From the NCBI RefSeq assembly GCF_014191495.1, contig NZ_JACHWR010000004.1:186001-250000 (forward strand): 64,000 nt of DNA. The letters run 5' to 3'. Numbering within the stretch: position 1 is the first letter of the stretch; every line of letters begins with the position of its first letter. Positions 7,343-14,897 of this stretch are shown here, piece by piece. The DNA is from Nocardioides soli. Lineage in GTDB: Bacteria > Actinomycetota > Actinomycetes > Propionibacteriales > Nocardioidaceae. Position numbers and translations under genes: made by a program. Below the pieces are notes generated by a model that was not told the DNA's origin, searched no databases, and saw only the letters and a program-made list of their open reading frames with translations.

Positions 7343-8703
7343 GCCGGCCGCCGGCGGTGGGGCGCGATCACGGTGAGCAGGGCGAGGAGGGCGAGGGCCG
7401 CACCGACGAGGAAGGAGGTCCGGAAGGCGTGGGTCGCGGCGCGCTCGAGCTGCGCGTCGAGGTCGCGCTCCAGCTGGGCCGCGGCGGGCCGGACCTCGGG
7501 CCCGAAGTCCGCGGTCGCGGAGGCGTGGTGGAGGTCGGGCACCTGGCCCTGCTGGTCGGTGAGCTCGGCGCCGAGCGCCTCGGCGAGGGACACCTTGTCC
7601 TGGGCCGGCATCGGGGCGTCGAGCACCAGCGCCGTGATCGCCTCCTGAGCGGGGACCTGGGCGTCCTGGAGATCCGCGGTGAACACCGGCGTCAGGATCA
7701 CGAGCCCGACGACGACACCGAGGTGCCGCGCGCCGATCGTCCAGCTCGCGTGCTCGATCCGCGGCAGGCGCAGGTGCATCGCCTGCGCGGTCAGCTGGTC
7801 GATCGTCAGGCCGAGACCGAGGCCGATCAGCGCCTGCGGGGCCACGGTCCAGGCGAGGTCGGCCGAGGGCAGGAGCGCGAGACCGGCCAGCCCGCCGGCG
7901 ACGAGGAAGCAGCCCACCGCGATCTCGACCTCGGCCGACGGGTGCAGGAGCCGGGCGAGCGGCCGGGCGGCGAGGGCCGCGAGCGGCACCACCGACACGG
8001 CCAGCGCCGCGGTCGCCGGCGAGTGGCTCCAGCCGTTGACGAGGAGCAGCACCAGCAGGAAGAGCGCGGCGGTCAGCGCGGCCGAGAGCAGCGCCAGGGT
8101 GAGGTTGGGGCGTACGGCGGGTCGGTGCCGGACGGTGGCGGGTGCCGGCGTCGGGAGCGGCCCGGTGCGCACGGCGAGCGCCGCCGGCACCGCCAGGACG
8201 GCGAAGGGCACCTGCACCACGAAGATCGCCTGCCACGAGAACGCCTGCGTGAGCAGTCCGCCCGCGACCGGTCCGGTGGCGGTGCCGATCACGCCGGCGG
8301 TGATCCACGTGGCGATGCCGCGTCGCTCGCCGTAGAGCGCCACCAGGAGCTCCAGGCAGCCGACCAGCGCGAGCGCCCCGCCGAGCGCCTGCACGCACCG
8401 GGCCGCGATGAGCACCTCGATCGACTGCGCCACCGCGCACCAGGCCGAGGCGGCCGCGAAGATCGCGATGCCCACCGCGCCCACGACCCGCGGCTGCACC
8501 CGGGCGAAACCGACGGCCGTCGGCACCGCGGCGAGCCCGAGCACCAGGTTGAACGAGATCAGCACCCAGGCGACCTGCGCGACGGTCGTGTCGAGGTGCA
8601 CGAGGATGTCGGGCAGCGCGAGCGTGACGATCGCGGAGTCCGCGAGCACGAGCGCCACGGTGACCGCGAGAAGGGGAGCCACGGCGCGACGCACCCGACA
8701 CAT
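7339..8703 (-). CDS. MFS drug transporter (DHA2-like, 14 helices)
   Basis: 454 residues from ATG 8703. It is hydrophobic throughout, with the MFS opening VALVLADSAIVTLALPDI, which matches the DHA2 helix-1 motif (D followed by ALP), and the helix-2/3 loop ARCVQALGGALALVG. A long hydrophilic loop (about residues 355-415) precedes the last helix. DHA2 carriers export drugs or hydrophobic compounds using the proton gradient. Given the location it could export steroid intermediates, but nothing in the sequence shows this. It is translationally coupled to the membrane protein at 6713-7342. Confidence 0.82.
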   Translation of the reverse strand: MCRVRRAVAPLLAVTVALVLADSAIVTLALPDILVHLDTTVAQVAWVLISFNLVLGLAAVPTAVGFARVQPRVVGAVGIAIFAAASAWCAVAQSIEVLIAARCVQALGGALALVGCLELLVALYGERRGIATWITAGVIGTATGPVAGGLLTQAFSWQAIFVVQVPFAVLAVPAALAVRTGPLPTPAPATVRHRPAVRPNLTLALLSAALTAALFLLVLLLVNGWSHSPATAALAVSVVPLAALAARPLARLLHPSAEVEIAVGCFLVAGGLAGLALLPSADLAWTVAPQALIGLGLGLTIDQLTAQAMHLRLPRIEHASWTIGARHLGVVVGLVILTPVFTADLQDAQVPAQEAITALVLDAPMPAQDKVSLAEALGAELTDQQGQVPDLHHASATADFGPEVRPAAAQLERDLDAQLERAATHAFRTSFLVGAALALLALLTVIAPHRRRPA

Positions 8704-8762
8704 CCTGTCAGGCCGGTCGGAGGGGCGGGCGCGACGCGCGCAAGAGCCGCTGAGGCTCGGGG

Positions 8763-9896
8763 CTACGGCGCCCAGTCCGCGCCGAACCAGCGCCGGGCGC
8801 GGTCGGCGCCGAACGCCGCCTTGTCGCGGACCAGGTCGACCGACGGGCCCTCCAGGGTGCCGACCGGCGGCCGGCCACTGACGAAGGTCACGTCGACCTT
8901 CGCGACCTGGTGCTCGCCGAACTCCAGGTAGCAGACGCCGCGGCCGTCGTACGTCGCGCCGCTCGACGCGCCGCGAGCCCGGGCGACCAGCTGCGCGGCG
9001 ACGATGGCCGCCTGTCCCTCGGCGAAGACGCCGGCCTTCGGGGTGCCGACGCTGGTGACGTCGCCGACGGCGTACACGTCGTCGAACCGGGTGCGCAGGG
9101 TCAGCGGATCGACGGGGATCCAGCCGTCCTCGGCGAGCCCGGACTCGACGACGACCCGCGGCGCCCGGTGCACGGGCACGGCCAGCAGCAGGTCGAAGGG
9201 CAGCTCGCCACCGTCGGCGAGCACCGCTCGACCGGGCTCGACCGAGCGCACCAGGGCGCCGGGGTGCCACGCGATGCCGCGGCGCTCGAACTCGGCGAGC
9301 AGCGCCCGGGAGGCGTCGGGCGCGGGCGGGATCGGTGCCGGGAGCGGCATCGCCAGCGCCACCGACGAGCGGTCGAGCAGTCCGCGCTCGCGCAGGTGGT
9401 CGTGCACCAGGAGCGCGGTCTCGCTGGGCGCCGGCGGACACTTGAACGGCGTGGACGTCACCGCGACGACGACGTCGCCACCCGGGAAGTCCGCGAGCAC
9501 GTCGCGCAGCGCGAACGCGCTCTCCTCGGTGTAGAACTCGTGGCCGTGCTCGACCAGGCCCGGCGTCGCGGCCGGGTCGAGGTCGGCACCGAGCGCGACG
9601 ACGAGCACGTCGCACTCGAGGGTGCCGGCGTCGGTCTCGACACGGCGCGCCGCCGGGTCGATGGACAGCACGGTCGCCGGGAGGAAGTGCACCTCGGGGT
9701 GCGCGAGGTCGGCGTACCGGTGCACGACCTGGTCGCGGGTGGTGCGACCGAACATGACGTCGAGCTTGGAGAAGCCGAAGACGAACCCCTCGCTCCGGTC
9801 GACCAGGGTGACCTCGACGGAGTCGCCGGCCTCGGCCACCAGGGTGGTGGCCAGCTCGAGCCCGCCGAAGCCGGCTCCCAGGATCAGGACTCGCAC
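8763..9896 (-). CDS. FAD-dependent pyridine nucleotide-disulphide/SQR-like oxidoreductase
   Basis: 377 residues from GTG 9896. It opens with the Rossmann FAD site LILGAGFGGLELA, has a second conserved ALGAD segment, and contains the C-terminal FAD-binding motif YAVGDVTSVGTPKAG. Cys153 lies in PFKCPPAPSE, the position of the conserved Cys in sulfide:quinone reductases. The SQR/flavocytochrome-c-like subfamily is the best fit, but the substrate is uncertain and the other SQR cysteines are not evident. Confidence 0.75.
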   Translation of the reverse strand: MRVLILGAGFGGLELATTLVAEAGDSVEVTLVDRSEGFVFGFSKLDVMFGRTTRDQVVHRYADLAHPEVHFLPATVLSIDPAARRVETDAGTLECDVLVVALGADLDPAATPGLVEHGHEFYTEESAFALRDVLADFPGGDVVVAVTSTPFKCPPAPSETALLVHDHLRERGLLDRSSVALAMPLPAPIPPAPDASRALLAEFERRGIAWHPGALVRSVEPGRAVLADGGELPFDLLLAVPVHRAPRVVVESGLAEDGWIPVDPLTLRTRFDDVYAVGDVTSVGTPKAGVFAEGQAAIVAAQLVARARGASSGATYDGRGVCYLEFGEHQVAKVDVTFVSGRPPVGTLEGPSVDLVRDKAAFGADRARRWFGADWAP

Positions 9897-9950
9897 GACC
9901 GCAACCTAGCTGCGGCCGCCCGGGCTAGGGGCGTTGTGCGGGCGGTCTGG

Positions 9951-10034
9951 TCAGATCTGGGTACGTCGCGGGTTGGCGACCGAGCCCGGGAACGAGCTGG
10001 CGGCGGCGGTGGGCTGCGCGTTCTGCTTCGTCAT
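9951..10034 (-). CDS. Putative 27-residue peptide
   Basis: ATG 10034 to TGA 9951 encodes a 27-residue Ala/Ser/Pro/Arg peptide beginning MTKQNAQPTAAASSF and ending NPRRTQI. GAGG lies 2-3 nt before the ATG, closer than usual. It has no Cys and no hydrophobic segment. It lies alone in the 270-bp gap between two minus-strand genes. It could be a real small gene or chance; no modification enzyme is adjacent. Confidence 0.25.
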   Translation of the reverse strand: MTKQNAQPTAAASSFPGSVANPRRTQI

Positions 10035-10078
10035 GGCCTCAGGCTAGGACCGGGCGTGGCACGCTCCGGCAACGGCCC

Positions 10079-10093
10079 TGCCACAGGGTGGCA
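10079..10093. terminator. Short hairpin downstream of fadE33
   Basis: TGCCAC (10079-10084) and GTGGCA (10088-10093) around a 3-nt loop, about 75 bp after the fadE33 stop on the minus strand. There is no T-tract, so termination is only inferred from position. Confidence 0.4.
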
Positions 10094-10166
10094 ACAGTGT
10101 GACGGGGGACATGTGGCGTGGGTCACGAGCGGTGCGCTGGGGGATCTCGACCCGACCGGTCCCGGC

Positions 10167-11138
10167 TCAGAGCGCGACGGCCCGGCGGTGCTCCTCGGCC
10201 GACCCGAAGAGCTGTCCGAGCGCGTGCGCGCGCTTGAACACGAGGTGGGCGTCGTGCTCCCAGGTGATCGCGATGCCGCCGTGCAGCTGCACGGTCTCGC
10301 CGGAGATCCGCGACAGTGCGTCGGTGCAGTAGGACTTCGCGACATGGGCGAGCTGGTCGGCGTCGTCGGCGTGCGTGGCGACGGCGTACGCCGCGGCCCA
10401 GGCGGCCGAGCGCGACATCTCCGCGAGCACGAGCATGTCGGCCATCCGGTGCTTGAGTGCCTGGAAGGAGCCGATCGGGCGGCCGAACTGCACCCGTTCC
10501 TTGCTGTACGAGACGGTCATCTCGAGCGCCCGGGCGGCGAGCCCGGCGGCCAGCGCGGCGCAGCCCACGGCGCCGACCTGTCGCGCCCGCTCGCGGGCAG
10601 CACGACCGTCGCCGATGCGGGTCGCCGCGGCGAGGTCGGCGCGCACCGTCGCGAGACGGATGGTCTGGTCCATCGACGGTGTCCAGGTGCGCTCCGCGCG
10701 CGCCGGATCGAGCTCGAAGAGCCCGTCGTCGGTGGCGACCACCAAGACGGCGGCCAGGTCGCCGTCGAGGACGTCGACGGCCTCCGGCCCCTCGGCGTAC
10801 GCCGCCACCTCGCCGGCCGCGATCCGCGGCAGCAGTCGCGCCTGCGCGTCGTCGTCAGCGCCGGCCAGCAGCGCCTCGGAGGTCACCAGCGACGACAGCA
10901 GGGGAGTGGGCGCCAGCGAGCGGCCGAGCTCCTCCAGCACCACCGCGCTCTCGAAGAGCGAGGCACCGAAGCCGTCGTGCTCCTCGGGGACGTTCAGCGC
11001 CGCCACGCCGATCTGCTCGCAGAGCGTGGACCACAGCGCCTCGTCGTACCGCTCGACGCGGGCGTCGGCGCGCTTGTCGAGCAGCGAGCGCACGGTCGCG
11101 GCGAGCTCCTGCTGCTCCTCGCTGAGGGCGAAGTCCAT
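10167..11138 (-). CDS. fadE33: Acyl-CoA dehydrogenase, short subunit (FadE33/IpdE2-like)
   Basis: 323 residues from ATG 11138 (MDFALSEEQQELAAT), the usual ACAD N-terminus; the gene starts 13 bp after fadE32 ends. C-terminal ACAD motifs are RVQFGRPIGSFQALKHRMADM and QLHGGIAITWEHDAHLVFKRA. At about 320 residues it is a short-type subunit, as in the alpha2-beta2 ACADs of steroid degraders, and would pair with a long subunit. By order (fadD3, fadE31, fadE32, fadE33) it corresponds to FadE33. The IpdE1-IpdE2 enzyme dehydrogenates a HIP-CoA derivative; assignment to IpdE2 rests on synteny and length. Confidence 0.82.
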   Translation of the reverse strand: MDFALSEEQQELAATVRSLLDKRADARVERYDEALWSTLCEQIGVAALNVPEEHDGFGASLFESAVVLEELGRSLAPTPLLSSLVTSEALLAGADDDAQARLLPRIAAGEVAAYAEGPEAVDVLDGDLAAVLVVATDDGLFELDPARAERTWTPSMDQTIRLATVRADLAAATRIGDGRAARERARQVGAVGCAALAAGLAARALEMTVSYSKERVQFGRPIGSFQALKHRMADMLVLAEMSRSAAWAAAYAVATHADDADQLAHVAKSYCTDALSRISGETVQLHGGIAITWEHDAHLVFKRAHALGQLFGSAEEHRRAVAL

Positions 11139-11151
11139 CAGCTCGCCCCCA

Positions 11152-12024
11152 TCAGTCGGCACCGAGCTGCTGGAGGATCCGGGCCCGGTGGAAGTCGGGC
11201 GTGCCCCACGCGGTCACGAGGGCGCGGATCTTCGTCAGCCACAGGCTCAGATCGAACTCCTGGGTGTAGCCGATCGCGCCGTGCACCTGCAGGCCGGTGC
11301 GGGAGGCGAGGTACGCCGCGTCGCCGGCCGCGACCTTGGCGGCCGAGACGTCGACGGCGCCGAGCGCGGCGCCGAAGACGAGCGGCCGGGCGAAGTCGAG
11401 CGCGATCCGCACATCGGCCAGCGCGTGCTTGATCGCCTGGTAGGAGCCGATCTCGCGGCCGAACTGCTTGCGCTGCTTCACGTAGGTCACCGAGTCGGTC
11501 AGCACCCGCTCGCCCGCGCCGAGCAGCTGCGCGGCCGTCGCGAGCACGGCCAGGTCGAACGCCGGCCGGCTCGGCTCCCCGACGCCTGCGACGCGGAAGA
11601 GGTGCCGGGTCCGGTCGACGGAGCCGATCCGCTCACCGACCTCCTCGATGAGGGTCGATCCGACGTACACCTCGTCGGCGACGTCGGCGTCGAGCGCGTA
11701 GGGCACGTGCGGCGGCACGGCCACCGTGGCGACACCCTCGATCTCACGTCCGAGCGCGATCGGGAGGTACGCGGCGGACTCGACCCACGGGCCGGGGACC
11801 GCGTGCCGGCCGAGTGCCTCGAAGGCGATCGCCACCTCGACCGGGGTCGCGTCGGTGGCCAGCGACAGCACGCCGAGCTCGGCCAGCCGCGACCAGAGCT
11901 TGAGGCCGGGGTCGTGGTCGCCCTCGGCCCAGGCGCGGGCGGCGGCGACGGCACCGGCGCCGGACAGCAGGGACTCGAGCGCGGCCGCGAAGTCGCGCTG
12001 ATCGTCGTCGAGCTCGAACCTCAT
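11152..12024 (-). CDS. fadE32: Acyl-CoA dehydrogenase, short subunit (FadE32-like)
   Basis: 290 residues from an ATG overlapping the fadE31 stop (ATGA at 12024-12021). The N-terminal helical domain is shortened; the C-terminal domain keeps RKQFGREIGSYQAIKHALADV and VHGAIGYTQEFDLSLWLTKI. Short length and overlap with a long-type ACAD point to a heteromeric FadE31-FadE32 enzyme acting in HIP-CoA beta-oxidation. The substrate is inferred from synteny with the KstR2 regulon. Confidence 0.82.
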   Translation of the reverse strand: MRFELDDDQRDFAAALESLLSGAGAVAAARAWAEGDHDPGLKLWSRLAELGVLSLATDATPVEVAIAFEALGRHAVPGPWVESAAYLPIALGREIEGVATVAVPPHVPYALDADVADEVYVGSTLIEEVGERIGSVDRTRHLFRVAGVGEPSRPAFDLAVLATAAQLLGAGERVLTDSVTYVKQRKQFGREIGSYQAIKHALADVRIALDFARPLVFGAALGAVDVSAAKVAAGDAAYLASRTGLQVHGAIGYTQEFDLSLWLTKIRALVTAWGTPDFHRARILQQLGAD

Positions 12025-13190
12025 CGTGCCCCCTCCGATCGGCTGAGCCCCTTCGGCTCGCGCGGCAGGCCGAGGATCCGCTCGGCGACGATGTTGCGCT
12101 GGATCTCGTTGGTGCCGGCGTAGATCGGGCCGGACAGCGAGAACGTGTAGCCGTCGAGCCAGCGCGACTCCACCTCGGCCTCGGCGCCGAGCAGGTCGAG
12201 CGCGGTCTCGTGCAGGGCCACGTCGAGCTCGGACCAGAAGACCTTGTTGACCGACCCCGCAGCGCCGATGTCGCCGCCGTCGCGCAGCTTCGTCACCGTG
12301 CCCCAGGTGTAGAGCCGGTAGGCCTGGGCCTTGATCCAGGCGTCGACGACGCCGTCGGCGCTGGCGGCGGGCGGCCGCGGCGTACGCCGGTAGAGGTCGA
12401 CCAGCCGATCGGCGGCGGCGCAGAACCGGCCGGGGGAGCGCAGCGACAGGCCGCGCTCGTTGCCGGCGGTCGACATCGCGACCCGCCAGCCGTCGCCGGG
12501 CGCGCCGAGCACGTCGGAGTCCGGCACGAAGACGTCCTCGAAGAACACCTCGGCGAAGCCGGCCTCCCCGTCGAGCTGCGCGATCGGACGCACGGTGATG
12601 CCGTCGGCGTCGAGCGGGAAGAGGAAGTACGTCAGACCGTGGTGCCGGGCCGCCTCGGGGTCCGAGCGGAAGAGCCCGAATCCCCAGTGGGCGAAAGCCG
12701 CCCGCGACGACCAGGTCTTCTGGCCGTTGAGCACCCAGCCACCGCGCTCGTCGTCCCGCGTCGCGGTCGAGCGCAGCGAGGCGAGGTCGGAGCCGGCCTC
12801 GGGCTCCGACCAGCACTGCGCCCAGATCTTCTCGCCGGTGGCCATCGAGGGCAGGAAGCGGTCCTGCTGCTCGGGCGTGCCGTGGTCGAAGATGATCGGG
12901 GAGAGCAGGAAGATCCCGTTCTGGGAGACCCGTCCGGGCGCGCCGGCCCGGTAGTACTCCTCCTCGAAGATCACCCACTCCACGAGCGAGGCGCCCCGGC
13001 CGTGGTACTCCTCCGGCCACGACACGACCGACCAGCGCGCGTCGGTGAGCCGGCGCTCCCACTCCTGATGGGCGACGAAGCCCGCCGCGGTGTCCATCGA
13101 CGGCAGCGGCTCGCTCGGCACGTTGGCCGCCAGCCAGGCCCGCGCCTCGGCCTGGAAGGCCAGCTCGGACTCGGACAGGGTCAGGTCCAC
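12021..13190 (-). CDS. fadE31: Acyl-CoA dehydrogenase, long subunit (FadE31-like)
   Basis: About 389 residues from GTG 13190; an upstream TTG at 13196 is possible, but AGGAAGG is spaced correctly (7 nt) only for the GTG. Motifs include QCWSEPEAGSDLASL (FAD/substrate loop), NGQKTWSS and the C-terminal YAGTNEIQRNIVAERILGLPREPKG. The catalytic Glu expected in Y-E-G-T is Ala here, consistent with a subunit of a heteromer in which the base is elsewhere. It is coupled to fadE32. A 33-bp tandem repeat array separates it from fadD3. Confidence 0.85.
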   Translation of the reverse strand: MDLTLSESELAFQAEARAWLAANVPSEPLPSMDTAAGFVAHQEWERRLTDARWSVVSWPEEYHGRGASLVEWVIFEEEYYRAGAPGRVSQNGIFLLSPIIFDHGTPEQQDRFLPSMATGEKIWAQCWSEPEAGSDLASLRSTATRDDERGGWVLNGQKTWSSRAAFAHWGFGLFRSDPEAARHHGLTYFLFPLDADGITVRPIAQLDGEAGFAEVFFEDVFVPDSDVLGAPGDGWRVAMSTAGNERGLSLRSPGRFCAAADRLVDLYRRTPRPPAASADGVVDAWIKAQAYRLYTWGTVTKLRDGGDIGAAGSVNKVFWSELDVALHETALDLLGAEAEVESRWLDGYTFSLSGPIYAGTNEIQRNIVAERILGLPREPKGLSRSEGAR

Positions 13191-13208
13191 GGTCAATCCT
13201 TCCTCTGC

Positions 13209-13379
13209 GGTGGTTTCGAGGCTCGCTTCGCTCGCACCTCAACCACCGTGTGGGCTCGCTTCGCTCGTACCTCAACCACCGTGTGGGCTCGCTTCGCTCG
13301 TACCTCAACCACCGTGCGGGCTCGTTTCGTTCGCACCTCAACCAGCGTGTGGGTTCGCTGCGCTCGCGCCTCAACCACC
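13209..13379. repeat. GGTGGTTGAGG-family repeat array, 33-bp tandem units
   Basis: A founding copy at 13209-13247 (GGTGGTTTCGAGG to CCTCAACCACC) is followed by four 33-bp units at 13248-13280, 13281-13313 (identical), 13314-13346 and 13347-13379. Each carries a GCTCG(C/T)TTCG(C/T)TCG core and ends in CCTCAACCA(C/G)C. Read on the minus strand, the last unit supplies the final two Gly codons and the TGA of fadD3. Because 33 is a multiple of 3, one minus-strand frame stays open through the array. Confidence 0.95.
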
Positions 13380-14876
13380 GCGCAGCTCTGTCTTCAGGAC
13401 CTTGCCGGACAGGTTCCGCGGCAGGGAGTCGACGACCGCGACCTGCCGCGGGACCTTGAAGTTCGCCAGCCGCTCCTTCGCGAAGGCGACGACCTGGTCG
13501 GGCTCGACGGTGTGGCCTGGGGCGGCGACGACGTACGCCTTGCCGACCTCGCCCATCCGCTCGTCGGGTACGCCGATGACGGCGACGTCGGCCACGCCCT
13601 CCATGCGGGCGAGCACCTGCTCGATCTCGGCGGGGTAGACGTTGAACCCGCCGGAGATGTACATGTCCTTGAGGCGGTCGGTGATCGTGAGGTTGCCGTC
13701 GTCGTCGAGGACGCCGATGTCGCCGGTGTGCAGCCAGCCGTCCGAGTCGATCGCCTCGGCGGTCGCGGCCGCGTCGTCGAGGTAGCCGAGCATCACGTAG
13801 TCGCCGCGGATCAGCAGCTCCCCGGCCCCGGAGTCCGATCGGGGCTCGGCGATGGCGATCTCCATGCCGGGGATCGCGCGGCCGCAGGTGGTCGCCACGG
13901 TCTCGGCGGAGTCGCCCTCGCGGCACATGGTCGCGACGACGGCCTCGGTCATGCCGAACGCCGTGACGACCTGGTCGATCGCGAGCCCGTCGGGTCCGGG
14001 GGCACGCATCCGCTCGATCAGCACGACCGGTACGACGGCGGCGCCGGTGACGGCGAGCCGCAGCGACGACAGGTCGCGCTCGGCGCGCCCGGGTGCGGTC
14101 AGCAGCGACTGGTAGATCGTCGGCGCCCCGGGTAGCACGGTGATCCGGGCGTCCTCGATCAGCCGCATCGTCTCGTCGAGGTCGAAGGTCGCCACCGGGT
14201 AGAGCGTCGCGCCGGTCACCAGACCGACGACGATGCCGACCTTGTAGCCGAAGGAGTGGAAGAACGGGTTGATGACCAGGTAGCGGTCGTCCTGCCGGAC
14301 ACCGCCGAGCTCGGCCCAGGCCCGCGCGGCGCCGATCGTCTGCCGGTGTGCGCTCATCGCGCCCTTCGACCGCCCGGTGGTGCCGGAGGTGAAGAGGATG
14401 TCCGCCACGTCGTCCGGCGTGACCTCCTCGTGACGCAGGCCATCGCACGTTCGGGCCGCGCTCATCAGGCCGGCCATCGGGGTGATGACCTGGTCGTCGA
14501 CCCCGGCGTCGCGCAGCTCGCGCACCTGGTCGCGTCCGAGGAAGCCGTCGTGGACCACGACCAGCGCCGCGTCGGTGCGCTCGACGACGTCGGCCACCTC
14601 GGCCCCGACGTAGCGGGAGTTGACCGGCACCAGCACCCCGCCGGCGTACGACACGGCGAGCGCCGCCACGGCCCAGTCGATGCTGTTGGGCCCCCAGAGC
14701 ACGATGCGATCTCCGCAGCACGCGCCGGAGTTGACGTAGACCTCGCTGGTGGCCTCGACGAGCCGCAGCAGCTCGGCGTAGGACACGATGCGGTCACCCT
14801 CGACGTACGCCGGATGGTCGCCGAAACGCTCCGCGGCGTCGCGGAGCAGCGCGGGCAGTGTGTTCGTACCAAGCAT
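13371..14876 (-). CDS. fadD3: FadD3, HIP-CoA ligase
   Basis: 501 residues from ATG 14876 (MLGTNTLPALLRDAAERF). Adenylating-enzyme motifs: DILFTSGTTGRSKGAMSAHR (P-loop), INPFFHSFGYKVG, TAFGMTEA, GWLHTGDIG and the C-terminal NLSGKVLKTELR, whose Lys is the usual catalytic one. These match FadD3 of the KstR2 regulon, which attaches CoA to HIP and so starts C/D-ring degradation. The gene is divergent from fadE30 with 21 bp between the start codons and a KstR2 operator over the fadD3 start. Its last residues (LRGG) and stop are encoded by the flanking repeat. Confidence 0.92.
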   Translation of the reverse strand: MLGTNTLPALLRDAAERFGDHPAYVEGDRIVSYAELLRLVEATSEVYVNSGACCGDRIVLWGPNSIDWAVAALAVSYAGGVLVPVNSRYVGAEVADVVERTDAALVVVHDGFLGRDQVRELRDAGVDDQVITPMAGLMSAARTCDGLRHEEVTPDDVADILFTSGTTGRSKGAMSAHRQTIGAARAWAELGGVRQDDRYLVINPFFHSFGYKVGIVVGLVTGATLYPVATFDLDETMRLIEDARITVLPGAPTIYQSLLTAPGRAERDLSSLRLAVTGAAVVPVVLIERMRAPGPDGLAIDQVVTAFGMTEAVVATMCREGDSAETVATTCGRAIPGMEIAIAEPRSDSGAGELLIRGDYVMLGYLDDAAATAEAIDSDGWLHTGDIGVLDDDGNLTITDRLKDMYISGGFNVYPAEIEQVLARMEGVADVAVIGVPDERMGEVGKAYVVAAPGHTVEPDQVVAFAKERLANFKVPRQVAVVDSLPRNLSGKVLKTELRGG

Positions 14877-14892
14877 TTGCTTGGTACCCTAT
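14867..14892. promoter_or_regulatory. KstR2 operator and overlapping divergent -10 elements (fadD3/fadE30)
   Basis: TACCAAGCATTTGCTTGGTA (14867-14886) is a near-perfect inverted repeat (9 of 10 bases per arm) related to the KstR2 consensus AnCAAGnnCTTGnT, though with wider spacing. It covers the fadD3 ATG (14876-14874). TACCCT (14885-14890) would serve as -10 for a leaderless fadE30 GTG at 14898, while the complement of 14886-14891 (TAGGGT) would serve fadD3. No Shine-Dalgarno fits between the genes. Confidence 0.75.
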
Positions 14893-14897
14893 CACTC

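Noticed and set aside
8910..11432. An 840-codon plus-strand frame opposite the oxidoreductase and ACAD genes
   Set aside because: It reads against well-supported minus-strand genes, has the Arg/Gly/Val-rich composition of an antisense shadow and shows no domain.
13209..13379. CRISPR array
   Set aside because: Repeats are contiguous with no unique spacers, and no cas genes are near.
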